A stretch of DNA of 64,000 nt from Cupriavidus neocaledonicus (GTDB lineage Bacteria > Pseudomonadota > Gammaproteobacteria > Burkholderiales > Burkholderiaceae): the NCBI RefSeq assembly GCF_000372525.1, contig NZ_AQUR01000090.1, positions 1 to 64,000 of the forward strand, written 5' to 3'. The position numbers were made by a program, and so were the translations under genes. The notes beneath the pieces are model-generated. The model worked only from the letters and a program-made list of their open reading frames with translations, was not told where the DNA came from and did no database searches. Position 1 is the first letter of the stretch, and every line of letters begins with the position of its first letter. Of the stretch, positions 8,690-17,575 are shown piece by piece.

Positions 8690-9103
8690 ATGAAACGAAT
8701 CATCGCAATGGCGGTAGCAGGTGGTGCAATGCTGGTGGCCAGCGCGGGTGCGTACGCCGGTGTGAATATCGATATCGGCATCGGCGTGCCTGGCGTGGTG
8801 GTGGCGCAGCCGGCGCCGGTCTACCATCCGGCCCCGGTCTATGCGCCGGCGCCGGTGTATGCGCCGGCACCGGTAGCCTACGCGCCGCGCCCGGTCGTGG
8901 TAGCGCCGCGGCCCGTGGTGGTGGCGCCGGTGCCGGTGCGCTACGACGATGACCGCGGCTATCGGCGCGCCTACTATCGCGGCGATTACCGCGATGGCTA
9001 CCGCGACGGCTACCACGACCACCGCCGCGAATGGCGCGGGCGCGAGTGGGCGCACCGCCATGGCGACCACGATGACCACGGCCGCGGCCGCCGCTGGGAC
9101 TGA
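8690..9103 (+). CDS. Secreted proline/valine-rich repeat protein with a charged tail
   Basis: This is a 137-residue protein of unknown function. Residues 1-23 form a signal peptide ending in AYA. Residues 40-85 are a low-complexity series of PAPVYAP and RPVVVAP units. The C-terminal third is rich in Y, R, D and H (RGDYRDGYRDGYHDHR). Similar small exported proteins are common in Cupriavidus and Burkholderia genomes. A GGGAGGCAGCC ribosome site precedes the ATG at 8690. The repeats suggest an envelope-associated, possibly metal- or polyanion-binding protein, but this is only inference. Confidence 0.7.
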   Translation: MKRIIAMAVAGGAMLVASAGAYAGVNIDIGIGVPGVVVAQPAPVYHPAPVYAPAPVYAPAPVAYAPRPVVVAPRPVVVAPVPVRYDDDRGYRRAYYRGDYRDGYRDGYHDHRREWRGREWAHRHGDHDDHGRGRRWD

Positions 9104-9243
9104 ACGCCGCCACGGCACTGCGGGCGGACGCGCGGCCACCGGCTGACGCGCCCCTGCAAGGATTCGCCAGTCACGCTACCCTGTCGGCAACTTCCAATCC
9201 GGGCCGGGGCCATGGCCTCGCCCGTCCATGCCCAGGAGCAGCC

Positions 9244-9903
9244 ATGCCACAACCCCTGAAGATCGACTTTGTCTCCGACATCGCCTGCCCCTGGTGCGCC
9301 ATCGGCCTGTCATCGCTGCAGCTGGCGCTGGAGCGCGTGGGCGATGCGGTCGACGCCGAGATCGTGGTGCATCCGTTCGAGCTGAATCCCGGCATGCGCC
9401 CCGAAGGCGAGGCCATCGTCGACTATCTCGGCCGCAAGTACGGCCGCACGCCGGCGCAGATCGCCGAAACCCAGGCGATGATCCGCGCCCGCGGCGCCGC
9501 CGTGGGCTTCGCCTTTGGCCCGCGCACCCATGTCTACAACACCTTCGACGCCCACCGCCTGCTGCACTGGGCCGGGCTGGAAGGCAAGCAGCTGCCGCTG
9601 AAGCAGGCGCTGCTGCGCGCCTACCATGCGGACGGCAAGGATCCGAGCAACCATGACGTGCTGGTCGACGCGGCCGAGTCCGTCGGCCTCGATGCCGCCA
9701 CGGCGCGCAAGGTGCTGGCGGGCGACGACTATGGCGAGGCGGTGCGCGCGCAAATCGAGGAATACCAGCGCATGGGCATCCACTCGGTGCCGTCTATCAT
9801 CTTCAACGATCGCTACCTCGTGACCGGCGGCCAGCCGGTGGAGGCCTTCGAGCAGGCCATCCGGGAAATCGTTGCCGAGGCGCAGCAGGGGGGGAACGGT
9901 TGA
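9244..9903 (+). CDS. DsbA-family oxidoreductase (FrnE-like)
   Basis: The 219-residue protein has a thioredoxin fold with a helical insertion. The active site C15-P-W-C18 follows the first strand (IDFVSDIACPWC), and the cis-proline loop is GIHSVPSIIFNDRY. There is no signal peptide, which points to the cytoplasmic FrnE subgroup rather than periplasmic DsbA. Members reduce or isomerise disulfides and help against oxidative stress. An AGGAGC site precedes the ATG at 9244. A terminator belonging to the opposing norB operon follows. Confidence 0.9.
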   Translation: MPQPLKIDFVSDIACPWCAIGLSSLQLALERVGDAVDAEIVVHPFELNPGMRPEGEAIVDYLGRKYGRTPAQIAETQAMIRARGAAVGFAFGPRTHVYNTFDAHRLLHWAGLEGKQLPLKQALLRAYHADGKDPSNHDVLVDAAESVGLDAATARKVLAGDDYGEAVRAQIEEYQRMGIHSVPSIIFNDRYLVTGGQPVEAFEQAIREIVAEAQQGGNG

Positions 9904-9924
9904 GCAGCCACGCATCGGCAGGAT

Positions 9925-9955
9925 AAAAAAAGCCCGCCCGGAACCCCGGGCGGGC
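9925..9955 (-). terminator. Rho-independent terminator of norAB
   Basis: A 10-bp perfect stem (GCCCGCCCGG at 9932-9941 with CCGGGCGGGC at 9946-9955) with a 4-base loop is flanked by an A7 run on the plus strand. Read on the minus strand this is a strong hairpin followed by T7, placed just after norB. Confidence 0.9.
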
Positions 9956-9981
9956 CAGCACTGCCTCTCGCTCCCGATCTT

Positions 9982-12270
9982 TCAGCGCGCCGCGGGCTTC
10001 ATCCCGACGGTGACGGCATCGGCCGCGCGCGGCGCGCGCCGGGCCAGCCCCAGCACCACCTGCCACGCGAACGACACCGCCCCCACGATAAACACCACGT
10101 CGCCGATGGTGCGCACCCAGCGCAGCGTCTGCAGCATGGGCTGCTGCATGAAGGCTTCGCTGCGCGCATACCAGGTCCCATGCTCGACGCTGGCCAGGAA
10201 CTGGATGATGCCGATCGGCAGCAGGCTGGTGCCGATCATCAGCACCAGGCCAAGGTTCAGGCCCCAGAACGCGGTGTTCATCAGCGCCGGGCTGAGCCGG
10301 CAGGCCGGGCGCACGTAGCGCAGCACCAGCAGCGTGAAGCCCAGCGCCAGGAAGCCGTAGACGCCGAACAGCGCGGCATGGGCATGGACCGGCGTGGTGT
10401 TCTGACCCTGGATGTAGTACAGCGCGATCGGCGGGTTGATCATGAAGCCGAACACGCCCGCGCCCAGCATGTTCCAGAACGCCACCGCGACAAAGCACAT
10501 CAGCGGCCACTTCAGGTCGGACATCCACGGCGCGCGCCGCTGCAGGCTCCAGTTTTCCCAGGCTTCATGGCCCAGCACGATCAGCGGCACCACTTCGAGC
10601 GCGCTGAAGGCGGCGCCCACCGCCATCACCGGCGTGGTGGTGCCGGCAAAGTACAGGTGGTGGAAGGCGCCGGGAATCCCGCCCAGCATGAACAGCGAGG
10701 CCGACGCGAGGCTCGCCGCCGTGGCCATCGGGCGCGACACCAGGCCCAGCGTGGAGAAGATGAAGGCCAGCGCCGTGGTGGCGAAGACCTCGAAAAAGCC
10801 CTCCACCCACAGGTGCACCACCCACCAGCGCCAGTACTCCATCACCGTCAGGCTGGTGCGCTCGCCGTAGGCCAGGCCGGCGCCGTAGAACAGGCCGATC
10901 GCCACCACCGACGAGGTCAGCAGCGCCAGCAGGTTGCGGTCCGTGCCGCGCGCGCGCAGCGCCGGCAGGATGCCGCGCATCATCAGCACCAGCCAGATCA
11001 GGATGCCGGCGAACTTGCCGATCTGCCACAGCCGGCCCAGGTCGACATACTCATAGCCCTGGTGGCCCAGCCAGAAGTTCAGGGGCGGCGGCAGCTGCTG
11101 CGCGATCGCCAGGTAGTTGCCGGTGAACGAGCCCGCCACCACGACCACCAGCGCCCAGAACAGGACATCGACACCCAGGCGCTGGAACTTCGGGTCCTTG
11201 CCGCCGTTGATCAGCGGCGCCAGGAACAGGCCCGCGGCGAGGAAGCCGGTGGCGATCCAGAACAGCGCGCTCTGGATATGCCAGGTGCGCACCAGCGCGT
11301 ACGGGAACCACTGCGACACGTCGATGCCGTAGAACTTCTGGCCTTCGACGGTGTAGTGCGCGGTGAAGCCACCCAGCAACACCTGGAACACGAACAGCGC
11401 CACCACCAGGAACAGGTACTTGCCCAGCGCGCGTTGCGACGGGGTCAGCGCCACCGACAGCAGCGGGTCGCGCGCCGGCGCCTGCGGCGGTGCTTCTTCC
11501 TTGCCGCGCAGGAAGGCCCACGCCCACACCAGGAAGCCGACGCCGGCGAGCAGCACCACCACGCTGATCACCGACCACACCACGTTTTCGCTGGTGGGCT
11601 GGTTGCCGATCAGCGGCTCGTGCGGCCAGTTGTTGGTGTAGGTGGCCTCATGGCCCGGGCGCGCGGTCGCTGCGGCCCACGCGGTCCAGAAGAAGAAGTG
11701 CGTCAGCTGCTGGCGGCGCGCGGCGCTCGGCAGCGTGTTCTCCTTCATGGCATAGTGCTCGCGCGTGGTGTGCAGCGCCGGCGCATCGGAGAACAGCTGG
11801 TCGTAGTAGGCGGCGGTGTCGGCGATGGCCTGCGCGCGGCGCGTCGACACGGTCAGCACGTTGCTGTCCGGATCGGCGGCATTGCCGCGGTACTCGGTGC
11901 GCAGTTGCTCGCGCAGGGCGGCCTGCGCCGGTGGGTCGAGCCGGGCGAAGGCGCGGCCGTGGCCATCTTGCGCGGCCAGCTCCAGCCACGCGGTCAGTTC
12001 GCGGTGCAGCCAGTCGGCGGTCCAGTCGGGCGCCTGGTAGGCGCCGTGGCCCCAGATCGAGCCGAGCTGCATGCCGCCGACGGACTGCCATGCGGTCTGG
12101 CCGTCGAGGATGTCGTCGCCGCTGAACAGCGTGCGGCCCTCGGCCGTGACCACCTTGGCCGGAATGGGCGGGGCCTGCCGGTACACCTCGACGCCGTAGT
12201 AGCCGAGCAGGGAGAACGTGACCGCCAGCACGGCGATCAGCAGGAACCAGAGTTTGCGGTAGGGACCCAT
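9982..12270 (-). CDS. norB: Quinol-dependent nitric oxide reductase (qNor)
   Basis: The 762-residue membrane protein reduces 2 NO to N2O with electrons from quinol. Its length and architecture are those of qNor: one N-terminal helix, a large periplasmic domain (residues about 40-220) replacing the NorC subunit, then twelve or more helices of the haem-copper oxidase type. Conserved pieces include HLWVEGFFEVF in the catalytic core, AGTTTPVMAVGAAFSALEVV, and VHAHAALFGVYGF with haem-ligand histidines. It follows norA by 34 bases in one operon controlled by NorR and sigma54. It both respires NO and detoxifies it. Confidence 0.95.
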   Translation of the reverse strand: MGPYRKLWFLLIAVLAVTFSLLGYYGVEVYRQAPPIPAKVVTAEGRTLFSGDDILDGQTAWQSVGGMQLGSIWGHGAYQAPDWTADWLHRELTAWLELAAQDGHGRAFARLDPPAQAALREQLRTEYRGNAADPDSNVLTVSTRRAQAIADTAAYYDQLFSDAPALHTTREHYAMKENTLPSAARRQQLTHFFFWTAWAAATARPGHEATYTNNWPHEPLIGNQPTSENVVWSVISVVVLLAGVGFLVWAWAFLRGKEEAPPQAPARDPLLSVALTPSQRALGKYLFLVVALFVFQVLLGGFTAHYTVEGQKFYGIDVSQWFPYALVRTWHIQSALFWIATGFLAAGLFLAPLINGGKDPKFQRLGVDVLFWALVVVVAGSFTGNYLAIAQQLPPPLNFWLGHQGYEYVDLGRLWQIGKFAGILIWLVLMMRGILPALRARGTDRNLLALLTSSVVAIGLFYGAGLAYGERTSLTVMEYWRWWVVHLWVEGFFEVFATTALAFIFSTLGLVSRPMATAASLASASLFMLGGIPGAFHHLYFAGTTTPVMAVGAAFSALEVVPLIVLGHEAWENWSLQRRAPWMSDLKWPLMCFVAVAFWNMLGAGVFGFMINPPIALYYIQGQNTTPVHAHAALFGVYGFLALGFTLLVLRYVRPACRLSPALMNTAFWGLNLGLVLMIGTSLLPIGIIQFLASVEHGTWYARSEAFMQQPMLQTLRWVRTIGDVVFIVGAVSFAWQVVLGLARRAPRAADAVTVGMKPAAR

Positions 12271-12304
12271 GATGCGAAGTCGTTGAGGGTGGTGTCGGGC
12301 GGGC

Positions 12305-13039
12305 TCAGGCGTGCGCCGGGCAGCCGCAGCCGCTGGCCTGCGCCGGTGCCGGCGCGGTCGCGCAAGCGGTGGCCGCCGCGCCTTCGAACAGCACGTTGTT
12401 CTCCAGGTGGATGTGTTCCATCAGGTCTTCGCGCAGCGTGCGCAGGCCCAGGTAGAGCGCGCGCCAGGTATTGCAGGCCGCGCGCGGCAGCGTGATGTCG
12501 TCGGTCAGCTCGGCCAGCCGCTGCAGGGCCACGCCGTGGTCGTCGTGCTCGGCGCGCATCACCGCGATCGGGCGGCTCGCGGCGGCATGCAGGCCGCGCA
12601 GCAGCATCGGGAACAGCACCTGCTCTTCCTTCTGCATGTGCGATTCCAGCTCGCCCAGCATCTCGCTCAGGTGGTCGGCCAGGCCCAGCGGGCAGTCGGG
12701 CCGGTCGCCGTGGACCTGCTCGACCCGCCGTGCCAGGCGGATCAGCTCCGGCAACTGCTCGCGATGGCGGGCGTGGAAGCGCGCCAGGATATGGTCGATC
12801 AGCGCCGGCGTTGCGGCCACGTTCCAGTCCTGCGCCGACGGATCGGCCTCGTCCCGCAGCGCCCGCAGCTGCGCGGCGATGGCGGCCACGGCGGCGGCAT
12901 CGAGTCCCTTCTGCTGCGCGGCGTCGCGCAGGGTCTGCCTGCCGCCGCAGCAGAAGTCCAGCCCGTGGTCGTGGAAGATGCGGGTGGCACCGGGTATCTG
13001 GCGGGCCAGCTGGCCCAGCGAATGGTCTTGCAACGTCAT
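12305..13039 (-). CDS. norA: NorA, di-iron protein of the RIC/YtfE/ScdA family
   Basis: The 244-residue protein has the ScdA N-terminal domain (LARQIPGATRIFHDHGLDFCCGG) followed by a hemerythrin-like four-helix bundle. Iron ligands are visible in HMQKEEQVLFPM, AEHDDHG and HIHLENNVLFEG. A cysteine/alanine-rich tail (CGCPAHA) ends the protein. Family members bind a di-iron centre, interact with NO and repair nitrosylated iron-sulfur centres; Ralstonia NorA has been reported to bind NO and lower its cytoplasmic level. It is the first gene of the norAB operon and divergent from norR. Confidence 0.93.
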   Translation of the reverse strand: MTLQDHSLGQLARQIPGATRIFHDHGLDFCCGGRQTLRDAAQQKGLDAAAVAAIAAQLRALRDEADPSAQDWNVAATPALIDHILARFHARHREQLPELIRLARRVEQVHGDRPDCPLGLADHLSEMLGELESHMQKEEQVLFPMLLRGLHAAASRPIAVMRAEHDDHGVALQRLAELTDDITLPRAACNTWRALYLGLRTLREDLMEHIHLENNVLFEGAAATACATAPAPAQASGCGCPAHA

Positions 13040-13079
13040 GGCGGTTTCTCCGTGTGGATGTGATGACCGCCAGACCTAC

Positions 13080-13094
13080 GCGAGCAGCGTGCCA
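13080..13094 (-). promoter_or_regulatory. Sigma54 promoter of norAB
   Basis: Read on the minus strand, TGGCACGCTGCTCGC has the invariant GG and GC separated by 10 bases and a perfect TGGCACG -24 box. Transcription would start near 13068, 29 bases before the norA ATG. The NorR sites lie 40-90 bases upstream, as expected for an enhancer. Confidence 0.85.
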
Positions 13095-13133
13095 GTAAAA
13101 AACCGCGTCAAATCAAGGTCTTGGAATTGCCAG

Positions 13134-13172
13134 GGTATTTACTACCCTATACTTGCCACGGTACTAATTACC
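13134..13172. promoter_or_regulatory. Two NorR binding sites, GGT-N7-ACC
   Basis: GGTATTTACTACC (13134-13146) and GGTACTAATTACC (13160-13172) both fit the NorR core GGT-N7-ACC exactly, with starts 26 bp apart. Three sites are described upstream of nor genes elsewhere; I found no convincing third copy at the same spacing. They sit between norR and the norAB sigma54 promoter. Confidence 0.85.
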
Positions 13173-13179
13173 CTTTACG

Positions 13180-14754
13180 GTGTTTTCCACCATGCTTCCA
13201 GCCGCCATGTATGCCGACCTGCTGGCCGACCTCGTCATCGACTTGCCGCACGCGGTGCGCCTGCAGCGGCTGGTCAGCGCGTTGCGCACGCATTTCCGCT
13301 GCGGCGCGGTGGCGCTGCTGCGGCTGGAGCAAGACCACCTGCGTCCGTTGGCGGTCGACGGCCTGGTGCGCGACGCGCTGGGCCGGCGCTTCGCGGTCGG
13401 CCTGCATCCCCGCCTGGCCGCCATCCTCGCGCGCCGCGGCGTGACCTGCTTCCATCACGACAGCATGCTGCCGGACCCGTACGATGGCCTGATCGACGAG
13501 CATGTGAGCGAGCCGCTGCCGGTGCATGACTGCATGGGCACCCGACTGGAAGTGGAAGGACAGCCGTGGGGCGTGCTGACGCTGGATGCGCTCACGGTCG
13601 GTACCTTCGACGGCGCGGCCCAGGCCGAGCTGCAGCGGCTGACGGTGATCGTGGAGGCGGCCATCCGCACCACCCGGCTGGAGGGCGAGATTCGCGCGCT
13701 GCAGCTGGCGCGCGGCACGCCCGATGCCGATGAAGGCGCGGCCCCGCACGACATCGGCGCCGAGATCATCGGCCAGAGCGAGGCCATCGCCAACCTGCTG
13801 CATGAACTGGAAGTGGTGGCCGACACCGACCTGCCGGTGCTGCTGCTGGGCGAGACCGGCGTCGGCAAGGAGTTGTTCGCGCACCGGCTGCACCGCCAGT
13901 CGCGTCGGCGCGCGCAGCCGCTGGTGCATGTCAACTGCGCCGCGCTGCCCGAGTCGCTGGCCGAGAGCGAGCTGTTCGGTCACGCGCGCGGCGCCTTTTC
14001 CGGCGCCACCGGCGAGCGCCCCGGTCGCTTCGAGGCCGCCGACGGCGGCACCCTGTTCCTGGACGAGGTGGGGGAGCTGCCGCTGGCGATCCAGGCCAAG
14101 CTGCTGCGCACGCTGCAGAACGGCGAGATCCAGCGGCTGGGCTCGGACCGCCCGCGCCGCGTCAACGTGCGCGTGATCGCCGCGACCAACCGCAACCTGC
14201 GCGAGCATGTGCGCGACGGCTCGTTCCGCGCCGACCTGTACCACCGCCTGTCGGTCTACCCGATCCCGATCCCGCCGCTGCGCGAGCGTGGCAACGACGT
14301 GCTGCTGCTGGCGGGGCGCTTCCTCGAGCTGAACCGCGCCCGCCTGGGCCTGCGCAGCCTGCGGCTGTCGGGCGGCGCGCAAGAGGCGCTGCGGCACTAC
14401 CGCTGGCCTGGCAACGTGCGCGAGCTGGAACACGTGATCAGCCGCGCCGCGCTGCGCGCGGTCAGCCGCGGCGCGGGCCGCAATGACATCGTCACGCTGG
14501 CGCCGGAACTGCTCGACCTCGACGGCCTGGAGCTGCCGCCGGCGCCGCCGGAGGGCACCGGCGCGGCCAGGCCGCCCGCCACGCCGGCGTTACCTGCTGG
14601 CATCGCGCTGCGCGATGCCGTCGAGCAAACCCAGCGGGCCTGCATCGCGCAGGCGTTGAAGGACCACGGCGGCAACTGGGCGCAGGCGGCGCGCCAGCTC
14701 GGCATCGACGCCAGCAACCTGCACAAGCTGGCCAGGCGGCTGGGATGCAAGTGA
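13180..14754 (+). CDS. norR: NO-responsive sigma54 activator NorR
   Basis: The protein (524 residues from the GTG at 13180, 520 from the ATG at 13192) has an N-terminal GAF domain that senses NO through non-haem iron, a central AAA+ domain and a Fis-type helix-turn-helix ([21 protein letters not shown]). Walker A is GETGVGKE. The sigma54-contacting loop reads GAFSGA rather than the usual GAFTGA, a conservative change. FLDEVGELP is Walker B. It activates the divergent norAB operon. The ATG at 13192 is the more likely start. Confidence 0.93.
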   Translation: MFSTMLPAAMYADLLADLVIDLPHAVRLQRLVSALRTHFRCGAVALLRLEQDHLRPLAVDGLVRDALGRRFAVGLHPRLAAILARRGVTCFHHDSMLPDPYDGLIDEHVSEPLPVHDCMGTRLEVEGQPWGVLTLDALTVGTFDGAAQAELQRLTVIVEAAIRTTRLEGEIRALQLARGTPDADEGAAPHDIGAEIIGQSEAIANLLHELEVVADTDLPVLLLGETGVGKELFAHRLHRQSRRRAQPLVHVNCAALPESLAESELFGHARGAFSGATGERPGRFEAADGGTLFLDEVGELPLAIQAKLLRTLQNGEIQRLGSDRPRRVNVRVIAATNRNLREHVRDGSFRADLYHRLSVYPIPIPPLRERGNDVLLLAGRFLELNRARLGLRSLRLSGGAQEALRHYRWPGNVRELEHVISRAALRAVSRGAGRNDIVTLAPELLDLDGLELPPAPPEGTGAARPPATPALPAGIALRDAVEQTQRACIAQALKDHGGNWAQAARQLGIDASNLHKLARRLGCK

Positions 14755-14902
14755 AGAGAACGGGGACCGGGTCCGCGAGCCGCGGCATGGCAAGTCGCGC
14801 CATTACCGCATAAGCTGATCCGGATGCCCACACCGGGCGCCATCGCCGTGTGCAGCAATTGCCGCCCACTGTGCGCACCGCCCGCCACTGGAGATTCCCG
14901 TG

Positions 14903-15331
14903 ATGATGACCGCAACGCAAATCTACTGGCCGCCCGGGTTCTGGCCTTTCCCCACCGTCTTCTCCGGCGCGCAGCAGCTCGGCGCCATGCAGGCCGACCT
15001 GGCCGGGACCTGGCGCCGCATGGCCGAACTCAACCTGGACTTCACCCGCACGCTGTTCGAAAACTTCCAGTTCGACGCCATGGGCACGATGATGGAGCCG
15101 GACCCCGAAGCCCGCTACGCGCGCGAGATCGCCAGCGAGCTGCCGCTGCTCGGCGGTCCGCTGCATTACACCTCGGCCATGCTGGAGCTGTTTGCCCGTG
15201 CCCAGCAGAAGTGGATCGACGGCTGGGGCCACCTGCTGACGCGCGGCATGGGATTCGAATGGCCGGGCCTGCAGCCGGACGTTGTCGACATTCCCTTTTG
15301 GCTGGTGCGGGAAACCCCGGCACAGACCTGA
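14903..15331 (+). CDS. Phasin-like protein
   Basis: The 142-residue protein is mostly amphipathic helix, with AQQLGAMQADLAGTWRRMAE and LNLDFTRTLFENFQFDAMG resembling the helical core of phasins, the proteins that coat polyhydroxyalkanoate granules. There is no signal peptide or membrane segment. GGAG precedes the start codons GTG 14900, ATG 14903 and ATG 14906. It sits between norR and a diguanylate cyclase gene with no operon partner. From memory, C. necator H16 has a minor phasin gene (phaP7) in this part of chromosome 2; I could not confirm identity, so the call is tentative. Confidence 0.5.
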   Translation: MMTATQIYWPPGFWPFPTVFSGAQQLGAMQADLAGTWRRMAELNLDFTRTLFENFQFDAMGTMMEPDPEARYAREIASELPLLGGPLHYTSAMLELFARAQQKWIDGWGHLLTRGMGFEWPGLQPDVVDIPFWLVRETPAQT

Positions 15332-15528
15332 CCAGGTCCGGTCCCGCCACGGCGCAATGAACCGGCGGCGGCCGCGCGGCCGCTGTTGCATCGGCGCACC
15401 CGCTGCCAGGCCAGCGATGACGCCCGGTATCATGCTGGCTGACGAGATCGCGGAGCGCACGCAACCGGCGTGCGCCTGGCCGGGCGGCGGCACCAATGCC
15501 CGGGTCTCGAAGACGCGCGCCGCCTTCA

Positions 15529-17103
15529 ATGCCCTCATATTCGCTGGTTCTACTGCTTACCGTCGCCGTGGTTGCCTGCATCGGCATGGCCATCGCCACC
15601 TGGCCGCGGCGCGACGACCCCACCGTGCAGGCCTTCCTGGTGCTGGCCGCCGGCGCCGCCACCTGGAGCGGCGGCCGCCTGCTCGAGATCAGCTCGACCG
15701 ACCTCGAGGGGCGCATCCTGTGGGCCAAGATCCAGTACCTCGGCATCGTCGCGGTGCCGATCGGCTGGCTGGTGGCGATGGTGCACCTGAGCCGCCCGCG
15801 CTACGTGGTGCCCTGGTCGCGGCTGTGGCTGCCGGTGCTGGCGGCGGTGGTCACCGTGGTGATGGTCTTTACCAACGAGCGCCACGGCCTGGTGTGGCCG
15901 CGCATCACGGTGCTGCCGCCCGGCGTGCTGCCCGGCGCGGTGTTCGACCATGGCATCGGCTACGCCGTGGTGGCGGCGTGGTCGTACCTGCTGCTGGCGC
16001 TGAGCCTGTATTTCCTGGTCACGGCCGAGGTGCCCAACGGTGCCTTGTCGCGCCGCGGGCGCGCCATTCTGGCCGGGGGCCTGGCCCTGCCGCTGGTGGC
16101 CAATGTCGCCTATCTCAACCGCTGGACCGGGCCGCTGGGCGGCGACCTGACCCCGGCGACGTTTTCGCTGATGGCGGCGCTGGTATGGTTCTGCGCGCTG
16201 CGCACGCACCTGGACGATATCGGCCACTACGCGCGGCTGCGCGTATTCGACGCGCTCGGCGAGGGCTGCGTCATCGTCGACAGCCACGGCACCATCGTCG
16301 AATTCAATCCCGCCGCGGCGCAGCTATGGCCCGCGCTGCGCCGCGGCGAGCCGCTGCCCGCCGGCTGGGACACCGCGCTGCGGCCACCGGCCGAGCGCCC
16401 GGCCGACGGCGCGGCCACGCCTTTCGTGCCGCCGGGCGCGCCGTTCGAGCTGACCGGGGAACGCGTCGCCCGGCTGGACGGCAGGCAGATCGGCAGCCTG
16501 CTGTTCCTGCGCGACATCAGCCGCTTCCAGTCGCGCGAGCTGGCGCTGAGCGCGCGGCTGGGCCAGACCGAGGAACAGCTGTGGCAGGTGCAGGCGGACC
16601 TGGACATCGACGCGCTGACCGGCATCCGCAACCGCCGCTACTTCCAGCGCGAATCGATCGCCGCCGTGACGCGCGCGTGCGAGCGCGGCCAGCCGCTGGG
16701 GCTGCTGATCCTGGACGTGGACCAGTTCAAGCAATACAACGACCTGCATGGCCACATGGCCGGCGACGATTGCCTGCGGCAAATCGCGGGTGCCCTCAGC
16801 GGCGTGCTGCGCGGCGAGCAGTTCTGCGCGCGCCTGGGCGGCGAGGAATTCGCCGCGGTGCTGCCCGGCGCGAGCCGGGACGAGACCCGCGAGCTCGGGC
16901 GCCGCATGGTGGCCGCGGTGCGCGAGCTCGGCATCACGCACCACGGCACGCCGGTGCAGCCGGTGGTGACCATCAGCGTGGGCGCGGTCTGGAGCGTGCC
17001 CGAAGCGCCCCGGCTGGAACCGCTGCTGCACCGTGCCGACAGCGCGATGTACCGGGCCAAGCGCGCCGGCCGCAACCGCTTCATGCTGGACGGCGACGCC
17101 TGA
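15529..17103 (+). CDS. Membrane diguanylate cyclase (7TM sensor, PAS-like, GGDEF)
   Basis: Six to seven membrane helices (residues about 3-220) form an N-terminal sensor of the histidine-kinase 7TM type. A short PAS-like segment (VFDALGEGCVIVDSHGTIVEFN) follows, then a GGDEF domain with the intact active motif LGGEEFAAVLPGA. The inhibitory RxxD site upstream of the motif is not evident. The protein should make cyclic-di-GMP in response to a membrane signal. An ATG 33 bases earlier (15496) is in frame; 15529 is preferred because the first helix starts directly after it. No operon partner is seen. Confidence 0.88.
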   Translation: MPSYSLVLLLTVAVVACIGMAIATWPRRDDPTVQAFLVLAAGAATWSGGRLLEISSTDLEGRILWAKIQYLGIVAVPIGWLVAMVHLSRPRYVVPWSRLWLPVLAAVVTVVMVFTNERHGLVWPRITVLPPGVLPGAVFDHGIGYAVVAAWSYLLLALSLYFLVTAEVPNGALSRRGRAILAGGLALPLVANVAYLNRWTGPLGGDLTPATFSLMAALVWFCALRTHLDDIGHYARLRVFDALGEGCVIVDSHGTIVEFNPAAAQLWPALRRGEPLPAGWDTALRPPAERPADGAATPFVPPGAPFELTGERVARLDGRQIGSLLFLRDISRFQSRELALSARLGQTEEQLWQVQADLDIDALTGIRNRRYFQRESIAAVTRACERGQPLGLLILDVDQFKQYNDLHGHMAGDDCLRQIAGALSGVLRGEQFCARLGGEEFAAVLPGASRDETRELGRRMVAAVRELGITHHGTPVQPVVTISVGAVWSVPEAPRLEPLLHRADSAMYRAKRAGRNRFMLDGDA

Positions 17104-17110
17104 GCCGCGC

Positions 17111-17575
17111 TCAGGACGCGGCCCCGGCCCGTGCCGCGGCGGCGCCGTGCAGCGCCACCAGCCGCGCCGCGGCCTGGCTGACCCACGCGGGCCGCGGTGC
17201 GGCATCGAGCCAGTACTTGACCTCCAGCCCGATCGCGGTATCGCCGCTGATGACCAGCCGGCGCTGGAAGAACAGCGTGTCGGTGTCGGCCTCGCCGCCC
17301 AGCAGGCGCAGGTAGTCCACCGTGCAGGCACGCAGCGTCAGCGCGGGCTCGACGTCGGCGGTGCCGGCGCGGAAGCGCCCGCCTTCGCAACGGAACGGCA
17401 CGGCCAGCTCCAGGTCCTGCACCGTCAGCAGGAAGGCATGTCCATCCAGCGCCGCGGGCGGCTCCAGCCAGCCCGCGCGCCGCGCCAGCTCCAGCGCGCC
17501 CACCAGCGGCAATGCCCGCGCACGGGCCGGCAGGCGCCGGTGCACGCCGGTCATCAGCTTGTGCAGCGCGCTCAT
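17111..17575 (-). CDS. ubiT: UbiT, SCP2-domain accessory factor for anaerobic ubiquinone synthesis
   Basis: The 154-residue protein has an SCP2 lipid-binding fold, with the hydrophobic pocket strand AFLLTVQDLELAVPF and the closing LRLLGGEADTDTLFFQRRLVISGDT characteristic of YhbT/UbiT (quoted as two overlapping parts). UbiT is thought to present prenylated ubiquinone intermediates to the hydroxylases. Its ATG overlaps the stop of ubiV by four bases, and the order ubiU-ubiV-ubiT is one operon. This allows ubiquinone synthesis without oxygen, needed for respiration on nitrogen oxides encoded nearby. Confidence 0.9.
   Translation of the reverse strand: MSALHKLMTGVHRRLPARARALPLVGALELARRAGWLEPPAALDGHAFLLTVQDLELAVPFRCEGGRFRAGTADVEPALTLRACTVDYLRLLGGEADTDTLFFQRRLVISGDTAIGLEVKYWLDAAPRPAWVSQAAARLVALHGAAAARAGAAS

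Noticed and set aside
10180-12495. A 771-codon plus-strand frame opposite norB
   Set aside because: It is rich in H, Q and R without any domain and lies opposite a well conserved nitric oxide reductase gene.
13105-13130. A third NorR site upstream of the two GGT-N7-ACC sites
   Set aside because: GGTCTTGGAATTGCC does not have ACC at the required distance.
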